Below are positions 1 to 11,000 of a stretch of 64,000 bases of DNA, one piece after another (position 1 is the stretch's first letter; each line of letters starts with the position of its first letter). The notes under the pieces are model-generated. The model was not told where the DNA came from. It did not search any database and was given only the letters and a program-made list of their open reading frames with translations. The stretch covers positions 124,001-188,000 of the forward strand of contig JPHH03000014.1 of NCBI GenBank assembly GCA_000750105.3, written 5' to 3'. Made by a program: the position numbers and the translations under genes. The DNA is from Tolypocladium sp. Sup5 PDA-1. Its lineage: Eukaryota; Ascomycota; Sordariomycetes; Hypocreales; Ophiocordycipitaceae.

Positions 1-923
1 GCATCGGCGTACTGCACTTCGCGGTCCCAATCTTCGAGGCTGTTATGAGGGCTGCGGAGAAAGGAGTGCAATTCGTGAAGCAAGAGCCTGGTGTTCTCGC
101 GGCCCAAATGGGTCGTCAGATCATCCTCCAGGCTGCCGTCGCTGCCTCGTATCTCGAAATGCTGCAACAGCCGCAGGATATGGCCAAGAAGTCTCTCGAC
201 GGTAACGGCTCTCTTTCGATCTCGAAAAGAGTAGATGCTTTCTCCCTGAAGAGGTACCAAATCGTCCGCGTCCGGGGTTGACAGCCAACCAAACACCCGA
301 AGTTCTCGACGTAGAAATGTTCGCACACGCGCGTGCAGGTCGATGTCTCGGTTGAACATCTCTCGAGTCACCTCGCGGTATCCAGACATGGGGTTTGCAC
401 CGACGTGCATGGAGTATCTCAGGAGGCGATAGACCTCGCGGCGAAATGCTAGGCCGGCTGGTTCGTCCGGACGGGGGGCAAGGAAACTACCAGGAGCAGG
501 TCCAAACTGGAAGCTGCTTAGCGGTGATGGAGCATATCGGAGCGCAGGATTGGGGATTTGAGCGCTCAATCTGCTCGCTGCCGCTGGCGGCACGCCTGAA
601 GGATAGTACTCGCGGGTTTTTTGTCGGCCGGCTGGTCCATGGACAACTCTCGAAACGGTCGCCTTGCACAGCGGGCATTGGGGGGTGATGTTAAGCCACT
701 GGTTGATGCATGTGTAGTGATAGCATCGATGCTCGCAGGGTAACAACGTGCAAGGCTCGGTAGTCGCGTCGAGGCAAATGACGCAGTTGTCGCCTTGCTC
801 GAGGCGTCTGAGCTGCTGGTCCTTCCGCCATGGCGGTGGCCGAACAGGATGTGGCGGCGGTGGCGAGACAGGATCGTAGCCCGGATCCCGTCCCGGTCCC
901 GGACGCAGATTGTCCGGGTCCAT
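1..923 (-). CDS. Topors-like RING-H2 E3 ubiquitin ligase, C-terminally cut by window edge
   Basis: The frame is open from an ATG at 923 down to position 1 (about 307 codons) and leaves the window, so the C-terminus is missing. An in-frame TGA at about 1030 lies upstream of this ATG. A proline-rich N-terminus of about 40 residues is followed by a RING-H2 finger: C47-x2-C50, C63-x-H65, H69-x2-C72 and C83-x2-C86, with the cores CVICLD and CPLCK. About 60 residues later a region contains the pattern VYRLLRYSMHVG, then YREVTREMF, FLRRELRVF and LHELHSFLRSPHNSLEDWD. This matches the order and spacing of the conserved region after the RING in animal Topors proteins. I infer a nuclear ubiquitin ligase of the Topors type. 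It is divergently arranged with Sld2. RING identity is certain; the Topors link is from recalled family features. Confidence 0.82.
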   Translation of the reverse strand, partial: MDPDNLRPGPGRDPGYDPVSPPPPHPVRPPPWRKDQQLRRLEQGDNCVICLDATTEPCTLLPCEHRCYHYTCINQWLNITPQCPLCKATVSRVVHGPAGRQKTREYYPSGVPPAAASRLSAQIPNPALRYAPSPLSSFQFGPAPGSFLAPRPDEPAGLAFRREVYRLLRYSMHVGANPMSGYREVTREMFNRDIDLHARVRTFLRRELRVFGWLSTPDADDLVPLQGESIYSFRDRKRAVTVERLLGHILRLLQHFEIRGSDGSLEDDLTTHLGRENTRLLLHELHSFLRSPHNSLEDWDREVQYAD

Positions 924-1326
924 GGCCGCGTCGAGGCTGTCGGCGGGCCGAGACGCAGCAAAAGGCTTGGTGGCGTGCTGAGCTCGCTGAGGTTGAGGAA
1001 GAATGAAGGTGATGATGGAAGCTCAAGGTATTATCGGACGGGACGATGGGAGTGGAGCGGAACGTCAACGGTGGATGGCGGGGTGCTAAATTTATCACTT
1101 GAGAGGAGGGGCACGTGGAGCTACTGTACGACGTACAGCGCATTTACAGGGGACTCGGCGGTGAAGCTCCCGACGCGTCTACTAAATCCATGACGCGTCC
1201 CACCACGCGCGTGGTCACGCACCTCGGTCCCACCTCCGTCACCTTGACAAGTCGGCCTTGACATTGCGTGTCCAGGCCATCAAAGTCTTGCAGCCAAATC
1301 CATTCGGCGACACGAGTTCTGCAGCC
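924..1326. promoter_or_regulatory. Divergent intergenic region between RING ligase and sld2
   Basis: About 400 bp separating two divergent start codons; it must hold both promoters. No clear TATA box or binding-site array was recognised. Open frames here are not supported as genes. Confidence 0.5.
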
Positions 1327-2867
1327 ATGAATGACGAAACCAGTTCGCACTATGAAACCAAGTCCAAGGAACTGCGTGCGGATCTCAAGCGGTGGGAGAA
1401 TGACTGGGCAGACAGCCATGGCGGCACGAAACCTGGGCGGCAGGATATCAAGGAGAACCCGTCCATTGGTACGTTGCCTAACTTACTTCGACATGTGTAA
1501 CCTTATATAAGAGCCTAACATTTGGTGCAGCCCAAAAGTACAAGGAATACAACAAGGTCCGCGATATTCTCGCCGGCAAGGTGCCACCTCCTTCAATGGA
1601 CGATTCCAGCTCCAAGAAGCGCAGATCCGACCCCACGCCGTCCGAGACGCCGCTCAAGCGAGCCAAATATGCCGAAACCCCGTCGAAAGACCGCAATCCA
1701 GACGATGAACTCATGAATACGCCGGGAATTTCACGAAAACTCTTCAGTCCCGCCCCAGTTACATCGCTTGGCCCAACACCGCAAAGGGACGGACGGGTCC
1801 TCGGCCTCTTTGACTTGTTGGTCGAAAAGGAGCTCGGCACGCCGTCCAAGAAGGATAAGGGGACAGGACGCAAAGGTCAAAGGCAAAATAACGTTCACGC
1901 CACGCCAAGTAAGCGCACGAGCACCTCTGACCTTGACAACGATGGGAGACTAGGTCGCACGCCAATGTCAACGAGCAAGCGACAACTCCTAAACACATTC
2001 ATGACGCCCCTCAAGAATCATAAAGAGAACCTAGGAGGGAGGACGCCGACATCGGTGTCGAAACTACAGTTTGACACGCCGGCATTCTTGAAAAGACATT
2101 CACTACCGACGCTGGATGAAGATGCCACATTCGCCGCCCCAGCACCGCTGAGACTGCCACGCAAGCCAATGGTCCGGGGCTTGAGCGAGATTGTAGCCAG
2201 CCTCAGAAAGGTGGAAGACGACAGGCTCGATGACGATGACGACCTGGATGCTCTTCGCGAAGCAGAGAGTGCGGAACTCGGGACGGACAGGCCGAAGCCT
2301 CCGTCACAGGCACCACGAGCGTTGCCAGCTCCAGCGGATGTCCTTGTGGAAGATAGCCAGGATCGGCGGCTTCCACTCGGCGGCTTCGACGACGAGGGAA
2401 TGTACGACAGCCCCGTGGAGGATGCTCTGGATCGAAGCGGCAACCCTCTGGCTGTGTACAAGAAGAAGGGGCAAAAGAGAACGACGAGAAAGGCCAATAT
2501 CAAGCCAACCAGGGCCAAGCGCCCTGCAACCATGGCTGGGGGCAACGAAAGCGACGAGGACGGCGAGGACCTCATCCCTGATACGCAAGCCGCCCCTGGA
2601 GCTAACATGCAGGACACGGCCGCAGACGACTCTGACGCCGACTTTGTCGATGGTGAAACCCAGAGCAACAACAAGGCCAGGCCAAGCAAGGCCAAGGCAG
2701 GCAAGGCCAAGATAGGCAAGGATGATGCAAAGAAAGAAGGCACCGTGAAGAAGGCGGTGAGAAAGGTCAACGAGCTGGCGCACGCCAACTTTCAACGGCT
2801 GAAGCTGCGCAACTATGGAGCCAAGGGCGGGCCGGGATTTAACAGCAAGTTTCGACGCAGGAGATGA
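1327..2867 (+). CDS. sld2: DNA replication regulator Sld2
   Basis: Two exons, 1327..1468 and 1531..2867, give 492 residues. The 62 bp intron starts GTACGT and ends GCAG, and the reading frame is kept (phase 1). The N-terminus has the Sld2/RecQL4 signature: a YETKSKELRADLKRWE segment, then WADSHGGTKPGRQDIK and a QKYKEYNKVRDIL helix. The middle is rich in TP and SP pairs, consistent with the multiple CDK sites by which Sld2 is activated in yeast. The C-terminus is basic and ends NFQRLKLRNYGAKGG...FRRRR, the usual Sld2 tail. In yeast, phosphorylated Sld2 binds Dpb11 to load the replicative helicase at origins; that role is inferred from family. Starting at 1327 includes the conserved N-terminal helix lost from the longest single-frame ORF. 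Confidence 0.92.
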
Positions 2868-3788
2868 TTTCCGGAGCAAAATTTGGTGTCATTGGCGAAG
2901 CTGGGTTTCCTCTGGCGCGCGTTTTAATGAGCTACGACTTATGACATGACGGGGCATCAACTTATTCAGTATTAGATGGGAGTTTGCTTGGGAACATTGA
3001 TGGAGTTCCATTGCGTGGGGTGTCTGGACGCTGCAGGACTGTGGGTGAAAGTCACTCTTACAACACGGGCTATAATTACTGAACTGCATTTATATGACCA
3101 AAAAGAAAGGAAAAGAATCTTTTATCGCATTACATCCAATGTCTTCACCGTCAATATTCAGTAGCATCACTGCCATAGGTGGCAGGCCACTGGAACGCTC
3201 ACGCTAGGGCGCGGGCCGTCACTGCGCGCCAATCAGACGTGCCAGAAACCCGCGGGCCCACGCACATCGCACTCCTTACAACCCCCCTCAACGGCGTATA
3301 GTCGCCAGCACAAAGGCCCACGAACAACCCGCCAACGACCTCCCAGCGGGTTGACGATGCTGTATCCGTCTTTTTCATTGCTCCCTCGACTATTCTGATC
3401 TTTTATTCCATCCATTGAGCACAGACGTCGCTGGCAATTCCGTCCCGTTGCCCCTGGCGACTCGCCAGCTTTCTCTGGTCGCGTGCTGTGTTTGCATCCG
3501 TTCGCGCAACACATGCTGTCGACCCGGCGTCTACGTTTGCTTGTCGCGTCGACCTTTTGTTTGCAATGCAAGCGCGTTGCCTGGAAACTCGCTTGCTTGG
3601 GTGCCGCATCTACGCGCGTGGAAACTTGGGGCTCGCCGTCACTTCTGCCTCCCCGTTGTTATTGTCTTTGTTCGCCTCCACGACCCAGTCTGTCGCTGCC
3701 CGCTTTCTTTATGAATGTCTCGGCATGAGATACATGAACTAGAAGGTACAAGTTTGGACCACGGCAAGTTATCGCCTTCTCACTCACG
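2868..3788. promoter_or_regulatory. Spacer: sld2 3' region and DNA methyltransferase leader
   Basis: A 0.9 kb non-coding stretch. The last 400 bp (about 3380-3720) are pyrimidine-rich on the plus strand, as is common in fungal 5' leaders, and probably belong to the methyltransferase promoter and 5' UTR. Several short overlapping ORFs here look spurious. Confidence 0.5.
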
Positions 3789-6700
3789 ATGCCTCTGCTA
3801 ACTATCCGTCAGATGTCGGCGATGTTTGATGAACGGGGGGATGAAGCATCTACCAGCGGTAGACAACATGAAGATGAAGATTTCTTTGGGCGAGACTTTC
3901 ACATCAGCAACGGCAGCCAAGACGTGCAGAATGAGCCGGCCATAACCAACCCGCCAGATGATCCACAAGAGGTCCTTGAAGCTTGGCAGCCTCCTCTTCC
4001 CGCGACGTCCCTCGATGAACCTTTCGACTCTCCTGGAGAATTCTTCGAACCCCTGCCCCTTGAAGTCGAAGCATCCCTCATGCAAGGCGCGTTAGACTTC
4101 CCAGACACAACTTCTGACGATGGTACTCACGACGTCCAAGGAGACCTGGAAGTCGACGACGCGTTACCCCCAAACAGACCTGACTCTGAAACCCTCCTAC
4201 TCCCTTCGAACAGCTCACTGATGGTCGAGATCCCCGAGAATGCCCTCGTCACGCCCCGATCCTGCTACGAGCCCTTCGATGCAGGCGCCCCCATCATGTC
4301 TGAAGCAAAAGCTCTCGCGAAGCTGGCCTTGGTCCGCAAACGCCTCCAAAACCCCGCAGGCAACTTCACCGAATACAACCTCGATGACTTTGCCGTGTAC
4401 TGCGACACGAAAGTCTACCCCTGCGAGATGAGATCGCTGCACCATCTAGATACCAGGGCCGAGTTCCGCAATTTCTTCTTTGACGGCATCCTGAGCGTTG
4501 GCGGCGAGTGCAAGATCTTCGTGAAGCGCGTCCCCATCGTCGCCATGCCGATTGACAACTACGGAGACCTCACCAAGCACACCGTCCGCGGCCAGCTATG
4601 GCTGCAGTCTGAGCTGAATCAGAAGAGCGCCATCTATTACAGGCTGGGGCAACCCGTCAGGGAGTACGCCCGCTTCTTCAAACCTCTACTCTGGGTCACA
4701 GATCTAGCAAAGCACTTCGTCGACTACCTGACCGTCATGGGCGCAAGCAAAAGAAAAGTCTCGATACACCTATTCCGCAGCTCGTTCAAGACTTGGCTCG
4801 ACAGAGCGCATAAGAACGCGCCCGCTTTCGTCGAGTGGCTAGAGGAGCATCCGAGCGAGGACTTTCGCACATCCATCGTCGCCAACATTGCGTTTCTACA
4901 CAAGGAGGCTATCGGTGTCCTTGGAGAGAAGAGCACGTACTTCCACACGATATGGTCCGAGATCTGGGACTTCAGTCGCTACCAGGAGCAGCCCAAAGCC
5001 GCGAATCCTCACACAGTGGTCACCCAGTATATGTACGATTTGTTTGAGCACATGCCGTTTGGGGACCGGCTCGAGGTCGTCCCTCTCAGCAAAAAGACGG
5101 ACAGCTTACGCAACAGACTCATTCAAGAACGTCTCCTCGAACTGCCCTCCGCCCTGCACGATACCGCTAAGAGCGTGTCCACGGCGCCAGAGCGGCGCAT
5201 TAAGAATATCAAGCCCGGCGATACCATCTCCACGAAACGCGACGACGAGCACTCCGGCACACTGTGGAAGCGTGAGGTCTCCAGGGGCTTCGCGGATGCC
5301 GACCGCTGGTTCGCCCGCGTGCAAAAGGTGACTGCCAAGAAGAACGGCACGCGTATCTTCGACGTTATCTGGTACTACCGCCCCGTTGATACGCTCTGCG
5401 GCCTGATGAAGTACCCCTGGAACAACGAGCTGTTCCTGTCCGACCACTGCTCGTGCGCGGAGCGGCACAAGATCAGCGAGGAGGAGGTGCTGGGCGTGCA
5501 CGACGTCGACTTTGGCGGCATCTCGACGACGCGGGCCGAGTTCTTCTGCCGGCAGACGTACTTCCACACGGAGCGTAAGTGGACGACGCTGCGCACGACG
5601 CACATGCACTGCAAGCATACCGAGCAGGGCAAACGGCAGAGTCGCGCGCCGTCGCCGTCGCAGTACCGGGTTGGGGACACGCTGCTCGTGCACATCGACA
5701 CGGCCAGCAGCCTCGCGGAGCCGTGCGAGCTCGTCGCCTTCTATAGGGAAGAGGGCAAGGGGATCTACCGCTTCCGCAGGCTGCTGCGCCGCCGAGACGT
5801 CGACCCCGAGGCCGCCGCCGCCCGCCCCAACGAGCTCGTATATGGCGAGGCCCTCGTCGAGGGCCGCAGGAACCGCATCGTCGGCCGCTGCCACGTCCGC
5901 TTCTTCGCCGTGGGCACGCGGGTCCCGACGCCGTACGACCGTGACGGCGTGGGTGCCTACTTCTTCATGTCGCACGGCGCAACCCGCGGTCACGACGGCG
6001 TCCGGCGCTGGGCACCGCTCGAAACGGCGCCGACGGGCCTGCGACAGGGTTGGGACCCGGCCGTCGCGGTGCCCAGGCTGCGCGGCTTCGACCTCTTCTG
6101 CGGCGGCGGCAACTTCGGCCGCGGGCTCGAGGGCGGCGGCGGCGTCGAGATGCGATGGGCCAACGACTACGACGGCAAGGCCATGCACACGTACATGGCC
6201 AACGTCGCGCGCCCCGAGACCGTGGCCCCTCTCCTCGGTTCCATCGACGACCTGCAGCGCCTCGCCATCGAGGGCCGCTTCGGCAAGGCCGTGCCGCCCA
6301 TCGGCGACGTCGACTTCGTCTCCGGCGGCAGCCCCTGCCCGGGCTTCTCGAACCTCACCAACGACAAGACGACGGTCCAGCAGCGCAAGAACCAGTCGCT
6401 TGTCGCCGCCTTCGGGTCCTTTGTCGACCTGTACCGGCCCAAGTACGGCCTGCTGGAGAACGTACCCGGCATCGTGCACAAGCGCGCCAACCGCGACCAG
6501 GACGTCTTCAGCCAGCTCATCTGCGCCATCGTCGGCCTCGGCTACCAGACGCAGTTCTTCTTCCTCGACGCCTCGTCCTGCGGCGCGCCCCAACGCCGCT
6601 CCCGCGTCTTCCTCGTCTTCGCTGCGCCGGGCTACCGGCTGCCCGTCCGGCCGCCCATGACGCACGCCCACCCGCCCAACACGCGCTCCCTCGGCCTCGG

Positions 6701-7772
6701 GATGCTGCCCACGGGCGAGCCCATGGCCGAGCGCGAGATGCCCAAGGCGGTGCCCTTCCCCTTCATCACCGCCGCCGAGGCCACGGCCGACCTGCCGCCC
6801 GTCTACGACGCCAAGCCCGACATCTGCGTGCCCTTCCCCGACCACCGCGTCTCGCTCGGCCTCACCCGCAAGGTGCGCACCCGCATCGCCCTCATCCCGA
6901 CGCACCCCTGGGGCATGAACTTCGCGCAGGCCTGGTACGGCGCCGGCCCCCGGCGCGCCCCCGGTTCTGGCGTCCTCACGCCCTGCGAGCGCGGCTTCTT
7001 CTCCGGCACCGACACCCCAGCCAACAACGCGTCCAGCAACGGCCGCGTCGGCGCCGGCCGCAACACGTCCAACTCGTACGGGCGCCTCTTCCCGCGGCGC
7101 CTCATCGAGACCATCGTCACGACGCAGAACCCCGGCGACGCCAAGAACGGGCGCGCGCTGCACTGGCGCGAGGACCGCGTGCTGACCATCATGGAGGCCC
7201 GCCGCGCGCAGGGCGTGCGCGACGCAGAGGTCCTGCTCGGCAACCCCTCGACCCAGTACAAGCTCGTGGGCAACAGCGTCGCGCGCGCGCCGGCCGTTGC
7301 GCTGGGCATCGTCTTTCGCGAGGCCTGGGTCGAGAGCCTGCGGGAGAGCGGCGAGTTCGGTGACGCACAGACAGACCTCCTCATGGATGTCGGCCACGGC
7401 CAGGACGAAGAAATGGACGTGACGAAACTGCTCACGGCGACGCAGGAGCTATCAACCCTCACCGATGACATGTCCTCGACTTCCGATCCACCCCAGGACG
7501 TCAGCTCGCGCGACAGCTCCACGCCCGCCACGACCATCACATCGATCACGCCAACCCCAAGCCTCGCACCCGCAACCGCAGCACCAGCCGCAGCATCCCA
7601 GAAGCGACCGCTATCCCTCACCGTCGAGATATCCGCCCCCAAGAGACCCCGCCGGAGCGCGTCACCCAGGGGCCGAGTCAACCGCGCCAGTAGCACCATC
7701 GCGGAGCCGAGCCCGCTGGGCAGGACGGTGCTGACGCACGATATTAATGATATGGTTGTAGGAGATGTATGA
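3789..7772 (+). CDS. dim-2: DIM-2-type DNA (cytosine-5) methyltransferase
   Basis: A single-exon ORF of 1,327 residues. The C-terminal half holds ordered C5-methyltransferase motifs: motif I FDLFCGGGNFGRGLE near residue 767, motif IV GGSPCPGFSN with the catalytic Cys at about 850, motif VI ENVPG with Glu at about 890, motif VIII QRRSRVF near 935, a target-recognition region, and motif X NPSTQYKLVGNSV near 1155. Upstream are two segments resembling BAH domains (about 475-580 and 625-705; starts IKPGD and YRVGD). This layout and the PCPGFS form of motif IV fit Neurospora DIM-2, the maintenance and de novo enzyme guided by H3K9me3 and HP1, rather than the shorter RID/Masc1. A low-complexity Ser/Thr/Pro tail follows the catalytic domain. 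Start alternatives are 3789 and Met at 3819; an upstream non-coding exon is possible. Confidence 0.92.
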   Translation: MPLLTIRQMSAMFDERGDEASTSGRQHEDEDFFGRDFHISNGSQDVQNEPAITNPPDDPQEVLEAWQPPLPATSLDEPFDSPGEFFEPLPLEVEASLMQGALDFPDTTSDDGTHDVQGDLEVDDALPPNRPDSETLLLPSNSSLMVEIPENALVTPRSCYEPFDAGAPIMSEAKALAKLALVRKRLQNPAGNFTEYNLDDFAVYCDTKVYPCEMRSLHHLDTRAEFRNFFFDGILSVGGECKIFVKRVPIVAMPIDNYGDLTKHTVRGQLWLQSELNQKSAIYYRLGQPVREYARFFKPLLWVTDLAKHFVDYLTVMGASKRKVSIHLFRSSFKTWLDRAHKNAPAFVEWLEEHPSEDFRTSIVANIAFLHKEAIGVLGEKSTYFHTIWSEIWDFSRYQEQPKAANPHTVVTQYMYDLFEHMPFGDRLEVVPLSKKTDSLRNRLIQERLLELPSALHDTAKSVSTAPERRIKNIKPGDTISTKRDDEHSGTLWKREVSRGFADADRWFARVQKVTAKKNGTRIFDVIWYYRPVDTLCGLMKYPWNNELFLSDHCSCAERHKISEEEVLGVHDVDFGGISTTRAEFFCRQTYFHTERKWTTLRTTHMHCKHTEQGKRQSRAPSPSQYRVGDTLLVHIDTASSLAEPCELVAFYREEGKGIYRFRRLLRRRDVDPEAAAARPNELVYGEALVEGRRNRIVGRCHVRFFAVGTRVPTPYDRDGVGAYFFMSHGATRGHDGVRRWAPLETAPTGLRQGWDPAVAVPRLRGFDLFCGGGNFGRGLEGGGGVEMRWANDYDGKAMHTYMANVARPETVAPLLGSIDDLQRLAIEGRFGKAVPPIGDVDFVSGGSPCPGFSNLTNDKTTVQQRKNQSLVAAFGSFVDLYRPKYGLLENVPGIVHKRANRDQDVFSQLICAIVGLGYQTQFFFLDASSCGAPQRRSRVFLVFAAPGYRLPVRPPMTHAHPPNTRSLGLGMLPTGEPMAEREMPKAVPFPFITAAEATADLPPVYDAKPDICVPFPDHRVSLGLTRKVRTRIALIPTHPWGMNFAQAWYGAGPRRAPGSGVLTPCERGFFSGTDTPANNASSNGRVGAGRNTSNSYGRLFPRRLIETIVTTQNPGDAKNGRALHWREDRVLTIMEARRAQGVRDAEVLLGNPSTQYKLVGNSVARAPAVALGIVFREAWVESLRESGEFGDAQTDLLMDVGHGQDEEMDVTKLLTATQELSTLTDDMSSTSDPPQDVSSRDSSTPATTITSITPTPSLAPATAAPAAASQKRPLSLTVEISAPKRPRRSASPRGRVNRASSTIAEPSPLGRTVLTHDINDMVVGDV

Positions 7773-8092
7773 ATACCTTTCCGGGAACGAAACGAAGGGG
7801 AGCATAGCACTGGCGTTGGGGGCTAGATCTGGTTCCAGCTGCAGTCGTACGAGATGTATGAAAGACATGCAAAGACAGGGTCTGAGGATAAACCGAATCG
7901 GCACAAGCCGCCCATGTATCAATCATAACTCATAATCGTCGCCAGACGAAGTGTGTATATCACCTGTTCCCGATCCCTTTCCTCAACTTCCATCGTCTAG
8001 GGCAATACGAATCATGGAGACCCATTGTAAACACCAGGGTATATCCCGCCAACTCCAAGCAAACCGCACCATGCAAGAGACAACACACTGCA
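7773..8092. other. Convergent 3' spacer between methyltransferase and AAA ATPase
   Basis: About 320 bp between two stop codons of convergent genes. It is AT-richer than the flanking exons and presumably carries both 3' UTRs and polyadenylation signals. No gene seen. Confidence 0.5.
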
Positions 8093-11000
8093 TCACTCGT
8101 ATTCCTCCAGGTCCTTCAGCGTCATGACCTGCCGCGCACCCATCGGCCGGCCAAAGCTCCCATTCACCGCCCCTGAGCTCCAGCTCGGCGACAGCCCCAA
8201 AATGACGGCCAATTCCTTGCCGCTGACCGTGAGTTCCTTGCCCATGTATCCGCGAATCGCACACTCCTTAAACACATGTCCAATGAGCTTCTCGCCCAGT
8301 GTTCCCACGCTCCGTCCACTCGCCCATCCCTTCTCGCTCGTCATGCGCCCTAGTGCGTCAAAGATGGCATTCCGCGTCCGTCCGTCCATCTCTCGTGTCT
8401 CTTGAATCGTGATGCCCACGCCGCCCACGAATCGCCGCAGCTGCTGCAGGCATTGCTCTGCAACCATGGGGCGGAACACAAACTCGGTGGCAAAGCGACT
8501 CCGCAGACCCTGGTTGCTGCGTATGAACCGCTCCATTTCCTCCTCGTAGCCCGCAAGCACGATGACAAGCTTCCTCGCAAACTTCGGCCGCGATACCGCG
8601 TCGACCAGCTCGCCGATAGCTTCGTCGGCAAAGGAACCTTTGCTCCCACCGTTGTACTGGGTTGCGAGGCGATATGCCTCGTCGATGAAAAGGACCTTGC
8701 CCAGAGCCGACTCGAGCAACCGAAGAGTCTTTGGCCCAGTCTGGCCGCAAAACTCGCCGACGAGCTGCGTTACTGACACGTCGACGACTTCCGGGGTGGA
8801 AAGGAAGCCCATGTCGTAGAAAATCTGGCCCAGCTTGCGCGCCGTGGACGTCTTTCCAGTTCCGGGAGGGCCTTTGAACACAAAGGTAAAGGGGATATAC
8901 GGCCGGGGATCAAGCCCTCGCAGACGCATTCCCTGGGCCGTGTACTGGAAGGCCTCTAGCTTGGAGATGATTTCTTCGAATCCCACAAAGTCGCGGAACA
9001 GGGCTCGAGTGTTGGTCAACGCGTGCGTGTTTCGCTCCCAGTCCGGGTCGAAGTCTTCAGGCTCAAGCGGGGCTTCATCAGAAATATCGGCCGCCTTCTC
9101 GTCGCAACCAATCCGGTCCACGATGCGTTGTGCCCGAGCAGTCGTAGCTTTGCGCACCAAGTTTTCCACGTCGCCCCCGTTTCCAAAGTTTGGACGGACA
9201 GATGCGCGCTGCAACACCTCCACTGCCACCTCGAGGGCCTTGTCCGTCGCCACCAGGCTCTCCTGTTCCAGTTTGATGTCCAGCACCTTGGCCAGTATCT
9301 CCACGCCAAAATCCTCCAACACGATTGCAGATTCCAGGGGAAATCTCCGCGCAAAACCGGGGTTGGCGTTGGCATACAGCTCCTTCATCTCTTCTTCATA
9401 GCCACAAAGGATGATGCAGACGTCCTCATCTGGAGCTCCAGTGACCTGGGCTACCATGGTGTCGAGAATGGCCCGTCTGTAGTCGCCGTCCCTGTCATAG
9501 TTGCCACTCTGATTTCCCGGGTCCAGCATGTGAGCGTCGTCGATGATGAGGACGTTGCCCTGTGATTCTTTCAGAATGTCCCTCGTATTGTCCTCGGAGC
9601 CGCCGATGTGATGGTCGATGAAGTCACTGGGGTTCTTTACAATGACTTCGCCCTTGGACACGATGCCGCAGTCGCTGATAATCTTGGCATAGAGCTTCGC
9701 GACGGTCGACTTCCCAGTGCCGGGGGGTCCGAGAAAGACTCGGTTGGCGGACACGAGACGAGGTTGCTCGCCCTGCATCTCTCGTTTGTGATTCTCGTTG
9801 AGCTGGCTCGCCATCGCAAGCATCGACTTCTTGACGTTCGCGAGGCCGGCCAGTTGCTGCAATTTCTCCCAGGCCGGGCTACCCTCGGGTCCCAATGGCT
9901 CCTCCCCGAGCAAGTCTTCCTTAGTAAGTAGACGGTCATCTAGAAAGCGGTTGCTGCTTCGCGCGTCGCGAAGCCTCTTCGCCTGTCGCTGGCAAACGTC
10001 CCGGAATGCCTTTTCCAGCAGCCAAACGTTTCCGCAATCTTTCTTGTCATTGTCGTCGCCCGCAAGACGCCGAACCAGCATTTTGACGTAGGGACTGTCG
10101 AGGCCGCCTTCAATCCCCATCTTGGCGCCAAAAGCCCTGCGCGCCATGCCGTAGAATACTTGCCGGAGCTGGTCACTTGTGTAGTTGGGCAGCTTGACGA
10201 CCGGAAAGTGATTCTGCGTTTGTGCGCTGTAACAGAGCTGCCTGCCGAGCGCCTCATCGTCTCTCCCAGCAAGGATGAGCACTCCTAGGCCGGCAGACCT
10301 CTGTGATCGTCGTGTATGCAAACTCCACAAGCACTCCTCTCCCTTGCTATCCAGGTGGTGGGCATCATCAACTATGACAATCTGTATGGCATCGCATTAG
10401 TACCCACCAAGGGACACACTGCTCTTTGGTAAGACTCGACTTACGCATCCTCCCCAGCTCCTGCACGTTGCACCCATGTAGTTCACGGTGTGTGTTGGGC
10501 TGAATTCGTATGCCGTGTGATAGGTGTAGCGGCCCATGGGAGGCGACTTCATCAGGCCCAGGGAGGACAGGAATTTAGCGTACAGGCGAGCCACGGTTGT
10601 CTTGCCGGCTCCGTCATTGCCCATGAAGACGACATCCAAGTTCTCCTTGCGCATGTCTCCCCCGCGCCTGGTGGTGGCCTGCACCCTGGCCTTGGTGTGC
10701 AAGAAGAACGCCTTGGACTCTTCCAGTCCCGGCAGAGACATGAGCCTGTCAAGATATTTGTTCTCGGCTTTTTCGACTGTCTTTTGTCGAAGCCACTCCA
10801 GCCTCGAGGGTGATTCATCCTCGCGATCTTCGGGAGAGATGCCGTCTATGGACTCTGTTTCGGAGTCCGAGTCACCGGCCGCCTCGGCCTGCCTGTACGG
10901 GGTCAGAATTGCGCGCTCGATAGTGCAGATAGTCGGGCATGGCTTACTCAATCTCGTCCAGCAACAGCTCCAGTCCTGTGCGAAGTTCGAAGAAGCCTGC

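Noticed and set aside
6050..7363. 437-codon plus-strand frame within the methyltransferase
   Set aside because: Arg/Pro/His-rich frame-shifted shadow of the catalytic domain.
5106..7397. 763-codon open frame on the minus strand inside the methyltransferase
   Set aside because: It mirrors the GC3-rich coding exon on the plus strand; composition (Val, Ala, Glu, Arg repeats) is that of an antisense shadow and no domain is visible.
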